Below, piece after piece: positions 1 through 6,041 of a stretch of DNA of 64,000 bases. Both the position numbers and the translations under genes were made by a program. This stretch comes from JBDXHU01 sp039989475. Its GTDB lineage: Bacteria > Pseudomonadota > Gammaproteobacteria > Pseudomonadales > Halieaceae. Numbering within the stretch: the stretch's first letter is position 1; every line of letters begins with the position of its first letter. The stretch spans positions 1-64,000 of the forward strand of contig JBDXHU010000002.1 in the NCBI GenBank assembly GCA_039989475.1, in the 5' to 3' direction. The notes under the pieces were generated by a model that worked only from the letters and a program-made list of their open reading frames with translations, ran no database searches and had not been told where the DNA came from.

Positions 1-2
1 TT

Positions 3-137
3 ACGACATCTGAAAGGGTTTGGTTTCTGGAGGAGCATCACAACTTGAAATCTGGAGCAATTACCATCGCGACTTTGGTTATTTATGTATTCTGTTGGCA
101 GAAATACAAGAAGGCAAAAGATGAAGCGGGCACATAA
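3..137 (+). CDS. Partial cassette protein, 3' end, possible membrane segment
   Basis: An open frame enters from the left edge and stops at TAA 135-137, inside the R'' arm of the first attC. The visible 44 residues contain a hydrophobic stretch (GAITIATLVIYVFCW) followed by a lysine-rich tail, which suggests a C-terminal membrane anchor with a positive cytoplasmic end. The start lies outside the window. The family cannot be recognised from this fragment. The position directly before an attC supports a real cassette gene. Confidence 0.5.
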   Translation, partial: TTSERVWFLEEHHNLKSGAITIATLVIYVFCWQKYKKAKDEAGT

Positions 138-218
138 CAAGAGCGTGGTGGTGCAGCCTTCGGCTGCTGGGACGTCATACCGCTACGCGGTTTGCCGCCC
201 CACACGCAGGCGTTATGT
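132..218 (+). other. attC site 1
   Basis: R'' arm ACATAAC at 132-138 and R' arm GTTATGT at 212-218 enclose about 70 bases with internal inverted repeats (GCAGCCTTCGGCTGC among them). The cassette junction is between G212 and T213. It ends the partial first cassette. Confidence 0.88.
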
Positions 219-221
219 GTC

Positions 222-599
222 ATGGCTGAAGTAACGATCGATTTTGTTGCCAGAAACGATGATGAATCTCAATGGAGTCTCGTCCTCGTTGAGCAAGGCC
301 CCTGGAGCGCGACAGAAACCAATGACGAACTTCGGAGGATTCAAGAACGACTTTACGCTTGCATTGACGCGGCTATCGACGGAAATGTTGCAGAGACTTA
401 CCCAACCTCAGCCGGGAAGTCCTTTATTGTTCGCCTGGACGGTTACAATTTGCCGGACGATGAAGTGCGGAATTTCATTACTAAGTTTTCGGAAGGCATT
501 TTCGAATTGCCCGATTACAAGAATGCGCTCCGCAACAGTAACTACGTCAAATCTATCTCGTTTGAGGTTAACCTAAGTGAAATATCCTCAGACACATAA
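222..599 (+). CDS. Cassette protein, possibly DUF6572-like
   Basis: A 125-residue soluble acidic protein. The frame is open from 192, but those first codons lie inside attC 1, so ATG 222, four bases past the R' arm, is the sensible start. The stop falls in the R'' arm of the next attC. The pattern of a short beta N-terminus, a helix with NDELRRIQERLYACIDAAIDG, then YPTSAGKSFIVRLDGY resembles DUF6572 proteins, a small family I associate with polymorphic-toxin immunity. That is recall of a pattern, not a search. No catalytic motif is visible. Cassette ends match: TTATGTGTC at the start pairs with GACACATAA at the end. Confidence 0.8.
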   Translation: MAEVTIDFVARNDDESQWSLVLVEQGPWSATETNDELRRIQERLYACIDAAIDGNVAETYPTSAGKSFIVRLDGYNLPDDEVRNFITKFSEGIFELPDYKNALRNSNYVKSISFEVNLSEISSDT

Positions 600-686
600 C
601 AAGGTGCCTAAGTATGCTTCGGCCCAATGGGCCTCCGCGGGACAGCCAAACCGTTGGTTTGCCTGCCCCTTGGCTAGGCGTTATAC
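594..686 (+). other. attC site 2
   Basis: R'' ACATAAC 594-600 and R' GTTATAC 680-686, with internal inverted repeats (GGCCCAATGGGCC; CCAAACCGTTGGTTTG). The upstream gene's stop codon lies within the R'' arm. Confidence 0.9.
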
Positions 687-696
687 GTCATAAGCC

Positions 697-1047
697 ATGG
701 CTCGTTCTTTGGAAAATTGGCTCGAAGAGGCATCCGCTTCATTGGATGATGCGATGGAAAAAGCGTTGGCGGGTAGCATCAAGTCCGAAGATCTCTACAT
801 GCTTGCGCCTCTGTTGTATTCCCAGAAACACCATATGAACGATGAGGCTATTCTCCAGATAATGATCGATGAAAACGAAGCCCAGGTCGCGGAGGATGCG
901 AGCCACGACCCCCATTCCAGGGAGCGCTTCAAGTTTCACTATGTATCTTCTTACCTATTTTGTTCTGTGGTGGCGGGCAAGATCGATGAGTTCGAGTATG
1001 ATCGAATAATGGAGTACGTGAATGATGAAATGGATCTGTTTAGCTAG
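697..1047 (+). CDS. Cassette protein of unknown function
   Basis: A 116-residue, strongly acidic, apparently all-helical soluble protein with no signal peptide or membrane segment. It starts at ATG 697, 11 bases after the R' arm, and ends 22 bases before the next R'' arm, so it fills a complete cassette. I recognise no family or catalytic motif. The helical character and acidic charge would fit a small regulatory or immunity-type protein, but nothing in the sequence proves this. The cassette edges match (TTATACGTCA against TGACGTATAA). Confidence 0.78.
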   Translation: MARSLENWLEEASASLDDAMEKALAGSIKSEDLYMLAPLLYSQKHHMNDEAILQIMIDENEAQVAEDASHDPHSRERFKFHYVSSYLFCSVVAGKIDEFEYDRIMEYVNDEMDLFS

Positions 1048-1069
1048 TGTGCCATGCAAACGTAATGAC

Positions 1070-1147
1070 GTATAACAAGTGCCGCCAATCTGACACCCTA
1101 CCGGTCGCTGCGCGGCCGTTCGGTCGCAGTTGCGGCAGGCGTTATAG
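1070..1147 (+). other. attC site 3
   Basis: R'' GTATAAC 1070-1076 and R' GTTATAG 1141-1147. The arms continue as AAGTGCCGCC and GGCAGGCG. The interior contains the imperfect pair GCGCGGCC/GGTCGC. Confidence 0.88.
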
Positions 1148-1166
1148 CGCCCAGGAGGCATCGCGC

Positions 1167-1586
1167 GTGAACCTGTTCAAATTCATATTATTTTCTATTG
1201 TGGTATTGATTGAAGGGTGTGCCACTCCCTATCAGACATGCCACAGCTATTCGGAATGCCCGGATTCTCTGTACTCATGGGAATTCGGAGAAAAGAAGCC
1301 CCAAGCACTTGAAGAGGCAAAAGAGAAGGACATCCCATATCTGCTCGAAGCGACCCCTCCTTATTACCCAAAAGACGCTTGGGATGAGAAAATTGAAGGG
1401 GAGGCTACGTTCGCGTACAGCGTAAACTCGTCAGGGGAAGTAATAGATATTGTCGTCGTAAATTCTCAACCTGAAGGAGTGTTCGATGCGGCAGGGAAAG
1501 AAGCGCTTAAATACTCCAGATATACAAGAACAGAAAATGGCGCTACTGGTTATGAGCGTCGATTTACATGGTCTATTCAGCACTGA
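1167..1586 (+). CDS. Cassette lipoprotein with TonB C-terminal-like domain
   Basis: A 139-residue protein. The frame is open from 1047, but that stretch is attC. GTG 1167 has an AGGAGG Shine-Dalgarno at 1153-1158 with 8-base spacing, so it is the start. The N-terminus is a hydrophobic signal ending in a lipobox-like IEGC, with C18 the likely lipidated cysteine. The E before G is unusual. Residues about 60-139 follow the TonB C-terminal domain plan: PPYYPKDAW, then a KIEGEATFAYSV strand, G-V-I-D-I-V-V-V-N-S-P, FDAAGKEALKYSRY and a terminal RRFTW strand. True TonB needs an inner-membrane anchor and Pro-rich linker, both absent here, so a free outer-membrane or periplasmic partner domain is more likely than energy transduction. 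Confidence 0.85.
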   Translation: MNLFKFILFSIVVLIEGCATPYQTCHSYSECPDSLYSWEFGEKKPQALEEAKEKDIPYLLEATPPYYPKDAWDEKIEGEATFAYSVNSSGEVIDIVVVNSQPEGVFDAAGKEALKYSRYTRTENGATGYERRFTWSIQH

Positions 1587-1595
1587 GCGCGGGCA

Positions 1596-1670
1596 CTATA
1601 ACAAATCAAGGCTGCAAGGGCGCTTCGCGCCGGGACGGCCTTACGGCCGCCCCAGCTTGAAGCGTTAACT
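1596..1670 (+). other. attC site 4
   Basis: R'' CTATAAC 1596-1602 and R' GTTAACT 1664-1670. The loop region is rich in inverted repeats (GGGCGCTTCGCGCC; GGCCTTACGGCC), giving a strong single-strand hairpin. Confidence 0.9.
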
Positions 1671-1678
1671 GTCAGTAA

Positions 1679-1972
1679 ATGCAGATCATGATTGACCTAC
1701 CATACAAGAAGACATTCGAAGAGTTGCCCGACATCGACCCGGAGCAATTTGTGGAGTACTTCAATCTGGAGTTTGGGTTATCTTCGGAGGGGCCTGAGAA
1801 GGAACGTTTTGTTGCTTCTGATTTTTTGTATATTGGCGTGCAGGATGTTAACGGCATTGAAACAATGATTTGGTCCGTGAAAGGTAAAGATATTTACGCC
1901 ACAGTTCAGCCTTATGAGGATTCATATCTTATCGCTATGGATCAACTACCGAGCCATCGCGATGACAGTTAA
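1679..1972 (+). CDS. Cassette protein of unknown function
   Basis: A 97-residue acidic soluble protein, with no signal or membrane segment. ATG 1679 is used. ATG 1688 is an alternative three codons later, and neither has a strong ribosome site. The TAA lies in the next attC R'' arm. The predicted pattern is an N-terminal helix (FEELPDIDPEQFVEYFNLEFGL) followed by four short beta strands. I recognise no family. Cassette ends match exactly (TTAACTGTC against GACAGTTAA). Confidence 0.75.
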   Translation: MQIMIDLPYKKTFEELPDIDPEQFVEYFNLEFGLSSEGPEKERFVASDFLYIGVQDVNGIETMIWSVKGKDIYATVQPYEDSYLIAMDQLPSHRDDS

Positions 1973-2017
1973 CAAGCAAAGGCAGCGGAGCTTCGCCCGC
2001 TGCTTTGGGCGTTAACT
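1967..2017 (+). other. attC site 5 (short, 51 bp)
   Basis: R'' AGTTAAC 1967-1973 and R' GTTAACT 2011-2017, with a compact hairpin GGCAGCGGAG-CTTCGCCCGCTGC between them. The 44-base interior is identical to that of attC site 10 (4735-4785) although the cassettes are unrelated. Confidence 0.93.
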
Positions 2018-2066
2018 GTCTAGCCCGCCCAAATCCAGACTAAATACGAGGATCCAAACACAAATC

Positions 2067-2696
2067 ATGGCAAGAGCATCTGTGCTTCCATTCTTAGAAT
2101 TTGGATTCGAAGCCAGTCAGGAACAACCTGGCTATGCGGTTAAGTCCTGCCATCCGATTACCCAATCAGTGAGTTTCATGACTTCCCGGTCAGATAAGTC
2201 CATGAGAGAGCTTATTGGCTATGTCCAAATAGAGGACACCATCTTGCAAACGTCACAGGTAGTTTCCACAGTGATCTTCGACGAAAGAGGAATTCACGGG
2301 CGAGGTCCGACGATATCCTATTCCGCTGACGACAAGGAAGCACCAAGGGATGTGATTGAGCGATACATACTCCCTTGGTCCGAGTACTATTTTGATCTAG
2401 GAAATGTCGCCGGACTGATTCTTGCCGAGTACTCAGAGAGTGATACTGTGGACTACCTGAACACTCCACGTGCTAACCCGGTTTTTGTTGATTCCTTGCC
2501 TCCAGCAGGCAACAGAAAAATGGGTATTGTCGAGGCAGAACTTGGTAATACTATGTTGGGTCGACGGTATTTTGCCGAGTACCGTGAGTTCGTGGAGAAA
2601 AAGGCTCTGAAAGCCAAAGGAAAGTACAAAGAAGAGTATGAGGCAGAGCTTTCTTTGCTACATGACCGGCTTCTCAGACTTAGCGCTCTTCACTAA
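2067..2696 (+). CDS. Cassette protein of unknown function, 209 aa
   Basis: The largest protein among the cassettes that lie before the decayed final attC. It is soluble, with no signal peptide, a mixed beta/alpha N-terminal two thirds and a basic-acidic helical C-terminus (about residues 165-209, rich in K and E), possibly a coiled coil. ATG 2067 lies 50 bases after the R' arm, an unusually long leader that leaves room for a cassette-borne promoter. No family is recognised. The gene ends 50 bases before the next R'' arm. Confidence 0.78.
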   Translation: MARASVLPFLEFGFEASQEQPGYAVKSCHPITQSVSFMTSRSDKSMRELIGYVQIEDTILQTSQVVSTVIFDERGIHGRGPTISYSADDKEAPRDVIERYILPWSEYYFDLGNVAGLILAEYSESDTVDYLNTPRANPVFVDSLPPAGNRKMGIVEAELGNTMLGRRYFAEYREFVEKKALKAKGKYKEEYEAELSLLHDRLLRLSALH

Positions 2697-2746
2697 TTAC
2701 AAGCGCAAATATCGCTTTTAATGGGGTCTCGACAAGTGTCTAGGAC

Positions 2747-2821
2747 AGTTAACAAGTCAAGCAAATCGGACAGCCTAAGCGCGGCTTGCGCCGCAGACTG
2801 CCGTTTCTTGAAGCGTTATGA
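2747..2821 (+). other. attC site 6
   Basis: R'' AGTTAAC 2747-2753 and R' GTTATGA 2815-2821, extended by AAGTCAAGCAAA and TTTCTTGAAGC, which pair imperfectly. The loop contains AGCGCGGCTTGCGCCGC. The decayed site at 5946-6032 resembles this one. Confidence 0.9.
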
Positions 2822-2830
2822 GTCGCCCCC

Positions 2831-3370
2831 ATGAAGCAATTTCTCAGATACTTAGCTTGGTCTGTGGCGACTCTTGTGGCATTGATGGCCGTCATGATTC
2901 TGCTTTTTGCTTTCATAATACCGAATCCTCTTGGGGTTACAGATAGAAACACGATTTCCCAGGCAAATGCGTTTGGTATTAACGAGGGGCTCAAAGTTAG
3001 GAGTTACATTAATAGAAATGGTAGTTGTCCTGATAACCTGGAAGGCTGGAGCAGTGAGAGTAGACTCTCTGAATTCCAGTACGAAGTCTCAATACCAAAG
3101 GATGGGAGAGCAGGTAGAACCATACCTATCTGGTATACATGCAAGGAGAATCTTGATTACGTATTTTGGGTAAGGCATAGCATCGATTCAGGCATATCGA
3201 TAACGGGGGGCAAGGATATGGCTATCAAAATACAGTATGGACATTTTACCGACCTAAAGGACCTATCCTTGGCAGATGAGCTAACTCAAACTGAGGTCAT
3301 CAGTATTTTAATCGAGTCAAAACTCATAACAAGTAAAGCAAGCGGACGCATAAATGCGCCACTTCTTTAG
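2831..3370 (+). CDS. Cassette membrane-anchored protein, C-terminus encoded by attC
   Basis: A 179-residue protein. ATG 2831 is 9 bases after the R' arm. One strong membrane segment (about residues 8-31) near the N-terminus leaves a roughly 145-residue domain, probably periplasmic, with two cysteines (SCPDN and YTCKE) about 40 residues apart that could form a disulphide. Pilin-like proteins share the layout of an N-terminal helix plus globular domain, but no prepilin cleavage motif is seen. The reading frame continues through the R'' arm, and the last 15 or so residues (from LITSK) are translated from attC 7, with the stop only at 3368-3370. Confidence 0.78.
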   Translation: MKQFLRYLAWSVATLVALMAVMILLFAFIIPNPLGVTDRNTISQANAFGINEGLKVRSYINRNGSCPDNLEGWSSESRLSEFQYEVSIPKDGRAGRTIPIWYTCKENLDYVFWVRHSIDSGISITGGKDMAIKIQYGHFTDLKDLSLADELTQTEVISILIESKLITSKASGRINAPLL

Positions 3371-3379
3371 GCGTTACGT
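3324..3379 (+). other. attC site 7, inside the end of a gene
   Basis: R'' TCATAAC 3324-3330 and R' GTTACGT 3373-3379, about 56 bases. The middle holds the inverted pair GGACGCATAAATGCGCC. The preceding gene is translated through most of it. Confidence 0.87.
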
Positions 3380-3394
3380 GTCTGAGCGAGTGCG

Positions 3395-3808
3395 ATGAAA
3401 TATGTCATTACCGCAGCATTTTTACTGGTCGCAGGAATAATGATCAGGGATTCCGTACTAAGAAGTTCAATTGTCGGAACATGGGAAGGCGAATCTACAG
3501 ATGATGTCGGTATGACCAGGTTTTGTATTTCGTTTCATGAAGACGGCCAGCATAAGTCCATTAAAAAGTACTACCGTGAAAGTATTCTAAGAGATGAAAT
3601 TATCGAAATGGGACCATGGTCAATTCTACTGGGGAGATTCTCCCTACAGGTCAAGAGTGATCCAGATCGGAATAATCCTCTATCGCACCCCGTAAAGTAC
3701 AAGATTGAAGGTATCGGTGAGAATCTTCTGAGCTTTTCTAGCACTATTGGCTCACCTAAAACGTACATGTTTAGTAGGGTGGTAGCGTGCACTATTCCGA
3801 ACACGTAA
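3395..3808 (+). CDS. Cassette protein, anchored or secreted, lipocalin-like pattern
   Basis: A 137-residue protein. ATG 3395 is 15 bases after the R' arm. The N-terminus (residues 4-17) is hydrophobic, a signal peptide or anchor. The rest is beta-rich and begins SSIVGTWEGES, then a strand with F-H-E-D-G-Q. This opening resembles lipocalin-like small barrels (G-x-W at the first strand), but I cannot confirm a family. The TAA is in the R'' arm of the next attC. Cassette edges match (TTACGTGT against ACACGTAA). Confidence 0.77.
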   Translation: MKYVITAAFLLVAGIMIRDSVLRSSIVGTWEGESTDDVGMTRFCISFHEDGQHKSIKKYYRESILRDEIIEMGPWSILLGRFSLQVKSDPDRNNPLSHPVKYKIEGIGENLLSFSSTIGSPKTYMFSRVVACTIPNT

Positions 3809-3887
3809 CAAGGCCGGGCACACCGCGCTCTAAGTGCGCTGGACTCGCTACACTTCGTTTCGTTCGCCTGTGCCGGCGGCGTTATGG
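3803..3887 (+). other. attC site 8
   Basis: R'' ACGTAAC 3803-3809 and R' GTTATGG 3881-3887. The arms extend as AAGGCCGGGCACA and TGTGCCGGCGGC, a long clear inverted repeat. Confidence 0.92.
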
Positions 3888-3916
3888 TGTGCGAATGAAG
3901 TCGGCGCAGGCTTCAG

Positions 3917-4258
3917 ATGATTTGTGAGATCTGCGAAACGGGACGTATCGGTTGGTCGTCTCGACTTAGTTTTAGTCCGAAGTGCTCGGTTTGCGGAGCC
4001 AGGTATCGTGACGTGAGAATTGGATTCTTGCGTGAGCTGGGCTTAGAAATGGTGTCTCTTGTAATTATCTGGCTGGGTCTTATCTGGTCATTTGTCTCTT
4101 GGTCTTGGTGGCCCATGTTAACTGCTTTTGTCACTGCGCTAATCGTCCACGCACTGATACCCCTCGAATTGGATCCCAATGATGCGGTAAATGCGACCAT
4201 CAGGAAGATCTACGCGAGCAAAGAGAAATTGGAGCCTCAGAGTGCGACGCAACCATAA
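3917..4258 (+). CDS. Cassette zinc-ribbon-like membrane protein
   Basis: A 113-residue protein. Residues 3-6 (CEIC) and 23-26 (CSVC) form two CxxC pairs, a likely small zinc ribbon facing the cytoplasm. Two adjacent membrane segments follow (about residues 42-62 and 64-84), then a short charged tail. ATG 3917 is 29 bases after the R' arm. Zinc-ribbon plus transmembrane proteins of this size are common as uncharacterised bacterial proteins, and no specific function is recognisable. The stop lies in attC 9. Confidence 0.8.
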   Translation: MICEICETGRIGWSSRLSFSPKCSVCGARYRDVRIGFLRELGLEMVSLVIIWLGLIWSFVSWSWWPMLTAFVTALIVHALIPLELDPNDAVNATIRKIYASKEKLEPQSATQP

Positions 4259-4327
4259 CAAGGCCAGGCAATTCGCTTCGCTGGACGTCAAACCTGCGGT
4301 TTGCCGCCCATGCTGGCTGCGTTATGA
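4253..4327 (+). other. attC site 9
   Basis: R'' CCATAAC 4253-4259 and R' GTTATGA 4321-4327, with flanks AAGGCCAGGCA and TGCTGGCTGC. The internal repeat is AAACCTGCGGTTTG. Confidence 0.9.
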
Positions 4328-4740
4328 GGCGAGGCAATTCCGTGAACTCTAGGATTATATGTGAGATTCGGCCCGCCCTACTTGGAGCACTGTTCACATT
4401 GCTCTATGGACTTACTTCCGGGTCGACTTCCTATTGGCTATACCTAGCTTCAGGCGCACCCGACAGTCCCTCTCTCTTAACATGGACTACGCTATATGCC
4501 TCAATATTGATTTATGGCGTCCTTGGTGGCCTTCTACTTACTATTTGGCCAAGTGCCAGGAGAGTGCGTACAACTTTAATCTTTACTGTTACTGTTGCTT
4601 GCTTAGTTTTGATCTCCGCTGCATCGACCGGCGGCGTCTCCGCACTTAGTTATAACCTGACTTCGCCAGCATTTTGGGTACTGCTGGTGGGGATTTGGCT
4701 CCCGTCGCTCTGGTTCAGGATGAGAGAACATGCCTCATAA
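4324..4740 (+). CDS. Cassette four-helix membrane protein
   Basis: A 138-residue hydrophobic protein with about four membrane segments (roughly residues 20-42, 52-74, 82-102 and 113-131). ATG 4324 overlaps the R' arm and has no visible ribosome site. GTG 4342 is preceded by GAGGCGAGG and may be the true start (132 residues). If ATG is used, the start codon is created by the recombination junction itself. The TAA is in attC 10. No family is recognised. Confidence 0.77.
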   Translation: MRRGNSVNSRIICEIRPALLGALFTLLYGLTSGSTSYWLYLASGAPDSPSLLTWTTLYASILIYGVLGGLLLTIWPSARRVRTTLIFTVTVACLVLISAASTGGVSALSYNLTSPAFWVLLVGIWLPSLWFRMREHAS

Positions 4741-4785
4741 CAAGCAAAGGCAGCGGAGCTTCGCCCGCTGCTTTGGGCGTTAGGC
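4735..4785 (+). other. attC site 10 (short, 51 bp)
   Basis: R'' TCATAAC 4735-4741 and R' GTTAGGC 4779-4785. The 44-base interior is identical to attC site 5. Only the outermost bases of the arms differ, as each must match its own cassette. Confidence 0.93.
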
Positions 4786-4791
4786 ATCACG

Positions 4792-5217
4792 ATGACACGA
4801 GCTATCTTTCTTCTCGTAATCTCACTTATCGTTGCGGGTTGCAATAGGGCGCCGTTCGACTACGACCTTTATGAGAATTCACCAATTGTCCAGGTGGAGG
4901 TGAAGTTTCGCGCAGAGTCAAAGCATGGCCTAGAATCCGTACTACATGCATTTGCAACGGGAAACGGGTACAAGATGCGGGTCGCTCGTGTGAATCCAAC
5001 AGATCCACGTTTCTCTGTCATGATGTGGCGCAGTGATTCAATGATCATGGCTGCAAATCCATTCGGGCCCTACAAATTCGGGATCTATCCCGCCAAGGAA
5101 CGCGCCATAAGTCCTGAATCGGCGGGGCTACTTGAATCGCAGCTTAAGAAAATGGGAGGTAATGTAATGCCTAACCAATCGCTCAAGTCAGGGACGCCGC
5201 AAAGCGGCGCCCCTTAG
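4792..5217 (+). CDS. Cassette lipoprotein, C-terminus encoded by attC
   Basis: A 141-residue protein. ATG 4792 is 6 bases after the R' arm. The N-terminus is a textbook lipoprotein signal with lipobox VAGC (C17), so the protein should be lipid-anchored in the envelope. The mature part is about 100 residues of mixed alpha/beta with no recognised family. The frame passes through the R'' arm at 5169-5175, and the last 15 or so residues (from PNQSLKSG) come from attC 11. That tail is low in complexity and probably unstructured. Confidence 0.8.
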   Translation: MTRAIFLLVISLIVAGCNRAPFDYDLYENSPIVQVEVKFRAESKHGLESVLHAFATGNGYKMRVARVNPTDPRFSVMMWRSDSMIMAANPFGPYKFGIYPAKERAISPESAGLLESQLKKMGGNVMPNQSLKSGTPQSGAP

Positions 5218-5231
5218 CTCAAACGTTATGT
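5169..5231 (+). other. attC site 11, inside the end of a gene
   Basis: R'' GCCTAAC 5169-5175 and R' GTTATGT 5225-5231. The central hairpin is GGGACGCCGCAAAGCGGCGCCCC. The AAG after the R'' arm is replaced by CAA, slightly off the pattern of the other sites. Confidence 0.85.
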
Positions 5232-5243
5232 TTCCCGCAAACC

Positions 5244-5564
5244 ATGAATATTGATCTGGACCCAGACAAGAACCGGACGCAGTTCCAAAAAATGCGAAAG
5301 TATTCCGTACGTCACATGGTTCTCTCCAATACAGGGTTCTACTACTTGCTTGGCTCCATACTAACTCTATTTGGTATGGCGGCCATTTTCGCAATGCCAG
5401 GTACGTTCCAGATACAGGGTTATCTGAATCAGACCGAAACCGGGATGGTGTTTGCTGGTGCTGGGGTTAGCATGGTCGTGGCTTGCAAGCTGGTGAGCCT
5501 CCTTATGGAGAAGAAGACTAGCTACAAGCCACAACCAAATACGGGTGATGAATGGAACTCTTGA
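5244..5564 (+). CDS. Cassette two-helix membrane protein
   Basis: A 106-residue protein. ATG 5244 is 12 bases after the R' arm. After about 30 polar residues come two membrane segments (about 33-53 and 66-88) joined by a short loop, then a polar tail. The TGA at 5562-5564 directly abuts the R'' arm. No family is recognised. Cassette ends match over ten bases (TTATGTTTC against GAAACATAA). Confidence 0.77.
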   Translation: MNIDLDPDKNRTQFQKMRKYSVRHMVLSNTGFYYLLGSILTLFGMAAIFAMPGTFQIQGYLNQTETGMVFAGAGVSMVVACKLVSLLMEKKTSYKPQPNTGDEWNS

Positions 5565-5565
5565 A

Positions 5566-5652
5566 ACATAACAAGTGGCGGCTGTCGCTTCGCTGGGACA
5601 CCCAACCTTCCGCTGCGCTTCAGGCCGGGCGCCCCAGCGCCAGGCGTTATGT
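5566..5652 (+). other. attC site 12
   Basis: R'' ACATAAC 5566-5572 and R' GTTATGT 5646-5652, with flanks AAGTGGCGGCTG and CCAGCGCCAGGC. The interior has several GC-rich inverted repeats. Confidence 0.9.
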
Positions 5653-5661
5653 GTATTCGCC

Positions 5662-5934
5662 ATGACTGATCGACTCGCCCAAATCAGCGTAACTGCTCGC
5701 CAGCCAACCGCAGATGAAAAGCTAGCCGACGAGTGGTTTGGCCGCATTCGAGATGGGATGATCATGCATTGCCGCGAAGGTAAGCTGTCCTTTGAAGAAG
5801 CCTGGGAATACGTATCTCAGATTCCGGAGCCAGATTACAGCGCAGGTGCGCCCCCGGATAATGTGGGCTCTCTGGACAAACTCAAACCTTTATTGGAGCT
5901 CTCTTGGAATGATCTTTCGCGCCATAGGAGGTAG
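5662..5934 (+). CDS. Cassette protein, 90 aa, unknown
   Basis: A soluble acidic protein of 90 residues. The frame is open from 5575, but that is attC 12, so ATG 5662, 9 bases after the R' arm, is taken. It looks fully helical, with an EKLADEWFGRIRDGM helix and a SFEEAWEYVSQI helix. I recognise no family. It is the last cassette bounded by an intact upstream attC. The expected downstream R'' sequence (GAATACACATAAC) survives only as GAATACACATAAaAAC. Confidence 0.75.
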   Translation: MTDRLAQISVTARQPTADEKLADEWFGRIRDGMIMHCREGKLSFEEAWEYVSQIPEPDYSAGAPPDNVGSLDKLKPLLELSWNDLSRHRR

Positions 5935-5945
5935 GTCGTGAATAC

Positions 5946-6032
5946 ACATAAAAACCAGGGACAGACCACGATTATTTCCGGACGACCTAACCGCAGCTAG
6001 CGCCGCAGGCTGCCAGTTACCAAGGCATGTGC
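5946..6032 (+). other. Decayed terminal attC
   Basis: The R'' arm is broken by extra A bases (ACATAAAAAC, 5946-5955) and the R' arm GTTATG is lost (AAGGCATGTG near 6022-6031). Bases 5979-6030 still align with attC 6: both read CGGAC, CCTAA, GCGCCGCAG and CTGCC in the same order and spacing. It marks the dead distal end of the array. Confidence 0.7.
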
Positions 6033-6041
6033 AAGGGAGAA

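Larger units (their letters stand above)
1..6032 (+). mobile_element. Chromosomal integron gene-cassette array (distal part)
   Basis: A run of small, same-strand genes, each followed by an attC-type site with an R'' arm ending AAC(AAG) and an R' arm beginning (G)CGTTA. Twelve intact sites and one decayed site are visible. Each cassette starts with TTA followed by bases complementary to its own R'' arm, which is the signature of insertion as a circle by IntI. No integrase or attI is in the window. Since cassettes normally point away from attI, both should lie left of position 1. The array ends at the decayed site near 5946-6032. Base composition is clearly more AT-rich than the chromosome to the right. 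Confidence 0.93.
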
